Shown here: positions 4,154 through 5,761 of the stretch, one piece after another
Numbering within the stretch: position 1 is the stretch's first letter
Layout: the number at the start of each line of letters is the position of its first letter
Assembly (NCBI GenBank): GCA_031274045.1
Contig: JAISQS010000184.1
Location: 1 to 5,761, forward strand
Origin: Planctomycetaceae bacterium
GTDB taxonomy: Bacteria; Planctomycetota; Planctomycetia; Pirellulales; Thermoguttaceae
Reading direction: 5' to 3'
Length of the DNA: 5,761 nucleotides
Position numbers and translations under genes: made by a program
The notes under the pieces: model-generated
Told to the model about the DNA's origin: nothing
The model's input: the letters and a program-made list of their open reading frames with translations, nothing else
The model's database searches: none

Positions 4154-5479
4154 TTATCTACCAATTCCTAAAACGCGAAAGTCAATACTTTCATAAACCG
4201 CTTCACAATACGCCTCTATTGGTTTTTTGATGATGATACCGTTTTCCTCAACATTTTGCCAACGCGTCCAAAGATAATCCCAACCATATTTTCTAGCAAT
4301 CTTGATGTCGCCAACATAAAAGTTAGATTTATTCAATGAGACAGCAAATTTGAATGTCAGTTCCGCAAGCACATCATCTGCACGCCATTGTCCGGTTATT
4401 CCCATGAAACGTACTTCACACTCCTCATATCCTCGCCAAGGCTTATGATTAATATAACCATAAAGCTTATTCAACATCACAACAAAATCCGCCGTCAAAA
4501 AATCAGGATTAAAATAATGAGTTTCCGTGAACATTGACGCAGACACGTCAACATCAACCCCCTCCACACCATCATCCGTTACACCAATCAAACCGCCATA
4601 GTCACGCGGCGACCGCCCATAAACAGCATACGCGCCATCTGTCCAAAGCGATTGCATCATCTTCGTTTGAGAGCCGGAAATCTCAAGCGAATAAGACGGC
4701 ACGTAACTTGTGTTCGTCGCGGCATTGCCCCCGTCCCCGCCTGAATAATCAACTTTATACCGTACCCGCCCCATGTAAATTTTGTCGCCGCCATTGCTGT
4801 CCTCCTCAACCTGTATCTCATCGAGATTTATGAGCGAAATACTGCTACGTAACGCAATACTCGCTTCGTCCGCCGAGTTGAACCCGCGTAATTCGTAGAC
4901 TTGCTCTTTGACACTATCGTTCGGCGAAAGTGAAACTCGATCACCGTAAGCGGTCGCAATGAGTCCGGTGCCGACATTTTGCCCGCTTTTTGTGTCCGGA
5001 TTGGAGTAAACGACACGTCCGGTAAACCAACCTTGACTATCAGCATTTTCATCAACCGAAATATCGTTGATCTGTAAACGCCCCGATGTCGGCATTGCGG
5101 CGCGTATATACGTTTCAAGCCGAGTTAAAGCAGCCGTTGCATCAATAGCTTTCACTCGATAAACGCGAGTATGCGAACCACTCCGCCGCGTTACGTTTTT
5201 TTGCTCGCCGAATAATTCTTCCAAGTCGTCAGCAATATGCGACTTGACTTTTGGCATTGTGTAAATAATTTTGCCAAAATAAACCCCATTTGCACGCTTT
5301 TCTTCGTCAATCTCATACGACGACAACTCAAAACCACTCGGCGGATCAAGCAACTGCGCAAAAGTCCGAAACGAGTCCAACGCCGCCTCCGGCGAGTCCG
5401 CCGTCACAAAATATACCCGCGTCTGTTCCGACAAAGTCGAATTAACAGATGAATTAAAACCTACTATTTCTTCTATCAT
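4154..5479 (-). CDS. Phage-like structural protein with three repeat domains
   Basis: A 441-residue protein and the first of the module. Residues 20-76, 104-161 and 192-245 are three versions of one domain. Each starts with a VY strand (TRVYFV, TRVYRV, EQVYEL), has a helix rich in Ala/Ser, then an acidic turn (YEIDEE, ISVDEN, IQVEED), and closes on an aromatic-G-(K/R)-(I/V) strand (YFGKIIY, WFTGRVVY, YMGRVRY). A Gly/Asp/Asn linker (246-257) leads to a C-terminal domain (261-441) with YGGLIGVTDDGVEGVDV (294-310), FTETHYF (317-323) and KYGWDYLWTRW (397-407), ending YESIDFRVLGIG. I recognise this C-terminal domain from uncharacterised phage-like proteins, mainly of Planctomycetota; this is from memory. 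No signal peptide or membrane helix is present. The start at 5477-5479 is supported by the A-rich leader. A tail or virion component is the best guess; no enzymatic motif is visible. Confidence 0.85.
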   Translation of the reverse strand: MIEEIVGFNSSVNSTLSEQTRVYFVTADSPEAALDSFRTFAQLLDPPSGFELSSYEIDEEKRANGVYFGKIIYTMPKVKSHIADDLEELFGEQKNVTRRSGSHTRVYRVKAIDATAALTRLETYIRAAMPTSGRLQINDISVDENADSQGWFTGRVVYSNPDTKSGQNVGTGLIATAYGDRVSLSPNDSVKEQVYELRGFNSADEASIALRSSISLINLDEIQVEEDSNGGDKIYMGRVRYKVDYSGGDGGNAATNTSYVPSYSLEISGSQTKMMQSLWTDGAYAVYGRSPRDYGGLIGVTDDGVEGVDVDVSASMFTETHYFNPDFLTADFVVMLNKLYGYINHKPWRGYEECEVRFMGITGQWRADDVLAELTFKFAVSLNKSNFYVGDIKIARKYGWDYLWTRWQNVEENGIIIKKPIEAYCEAVYESIDFRVLGIGR

Positions 5480-5494
5480 TTTTTTAGTTTTTTT
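5480..5494 (-). promoter_or_regulatory. A-rich translation leader of the module's first gene
   Basis: On the minus strand seven A, CT and six A come directly before the ATG. There is no Shine-Dalgarno. It is nearly identical to the leader of the gene starting at 1534. Immediately upstream of it is an A repeat hairpin, so any promoter must lie within or beyond repeat DNA. Confidence 0.5.
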
Positions 5495-5534
5495 AAGGTA
5501 GCAGACCGACTGCTAGGCGGTCTGCCACCTTACG
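5495..5534 (+). repeat. A repeat, copy 5 (best hairpin)
   Basis: AAGGTAGCAGACCG (5495-5508) pairs with CGGTCTGCCACCTT (5518-5531) at 13 of 14 positions; the exception is A5500-C5526, which is a G-U pair in minus-strand RNA. It has the same outline as the other A copies (AAGGT, ACCGACNGCNNGGCGGT, ACCTTACG) but carries GCAGACC where they have GTAACC, with matching changes on both arms. Confidence 0.8.
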
Positions 5535-5540
5535 TTACCG

Positions 5541-5655
5541 CGGCGAGCGAAGCAAGACGAAAACATGAGGGGCGGAACATGTGTTGGTTCACCAAAACGC
5601 CCCCGTTTGCGGTTTGGTGAACCAATGCGTGTTCCGCTCCCACTGTCGGCGAGCA
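5541..5655 (+). repeat. B element, copy 2, with 28-bp stem
   Basis: CGGCGAGCGAAGCAAGACGA opens the left arm and GTCGGCGAGC closes the element. Between them 5569-5596 can pair with 5613-5640 over 28 consecutive positions, counting four G-U pairs. The inner 13 (TTGGTTCACCAAA with TTTGGTGAACCAA) are perfect. The 16-base loop can add a CGC/GCG pair set after one mismatch. It follows directly on the A hairpin at 5495-5534, giving the same A-then-B order as at 2760-2921. Confidence 0.8.
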
Positions 5656-5761
5656 ATAATAGACTTGTTCCAAAACTTAAAAAGTACAACATGCGTTAGG
5701 CGGGAAGTCGTTAGCGACGGGTGCTTGCCCCCGAAGTTAGTTTTTAGGTAATGTATCAGCG
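5656..5761. other. Intergenic tail of the window, no gene seen
   Basis: The first 40 bases are A/T-rich (AATAATAGACTTG to AACATGCG) and are the only non-repeat DNA near the module's first gene on that side. From about 5698 a GC-rich stretch, GGCGGGAAGTCGTTAGCGAC followed by GGGTGCTTGCCCCC, looks like another palindromic repeat cut by the window end. No open frame, RNA gene or convincing promoter was found. Confidence 0.5.

Noticed and set aside
4534..5452. Open frames on both strands within the 441-aa gene
   Set aside because: Shadows in other frames; Arg/His/Pro-rich composition with no motif, while the main frame has three self-similar domains.
1561..5479. Diversity-generating retroelement with a variable-protein gene
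   Set aside because: No reverse transcriptase, no template/variable repeat pair with adenine-specific differences; the differences between repeat copies are mixed transitions.
5656..5700. Bacteroidota-type promoter (TTTG / TAnnTTTG) for the module, on the minus strand
   Set aside because: TAAGTTTTG and TATTATTG look partly right, but the spacing to an upstream TTG or TTTG does not fit and each departs from the consensus.

Overview
The window reads as accessory DNA from a Bacteroidota-like genome. None of the five intact or partial starts that matter has a Shine-Dalgarno motif; they sit behind A-rich leaders. The IS200-type transposase and its CATTCC/GGAATG hairpins are also of a kind I associate with Bacteroidota. 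The four-gene module on the right resembles phage-like structural clusters I remember from Planctomycetota and related phyla, so a PVC-group host remains an alternative. Every gene I accept is on the minus strand.

Layout, left to right. Positions 1-389 hold the N-terminal third of a membrane acyltransferase (acyltransferase 3 family) whose C-terminus lies beyond the left edge. Positions 425-1070 are a compact IS200/REP-associated element: one HUH/Y1 transposase gene (500-964) between two ends of matching design (hairpin, 18-bp inverted repeat, C-rich spacer, hairpin). Positions 1077-1096 are a separate small hairpin, a possible terminator for the genes to its right.

Positions 1118-5479 hold four co-oriented genes, transcribed right to left: a 441-aa protein with three repeated small domains and a C-terminal domain (4154-5479); a 247-aa protein (3341-4084); a 365-aa protein with a cysteine-rich N-terminus (1561-2658); and a 138-aa CxxC...CxxC protein (1118-1534). 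I recognise the first two, and less firmly the other two, as a recurrent set of uncharacterised phage-like (prophage or tail-type) genes. No terminase, portal, capsid, integrase or lysis gene is in view, so the particle assignment is by memory of family and synteny only.

The spacers of this module are packed with palindromic repeats of at least three families: an about 34-bp 'A' hairpin (six copies, two orientations), an about 50-120-bp 'B' element whose best copy can fold into a 28-bp stem, and a 7-bp 'C' repeat built on AATTCGG. The island at 2659-3340 holds copies of all three, 4085-4153 holds C only, and 5480-5761 holds A and B. The reading frames themselves look intact. The repeats have therefore accumulated between the genes without breaking them. 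In one case the repeat lies against the start codon, and it creates false N-terminal extensions in the ORFs.
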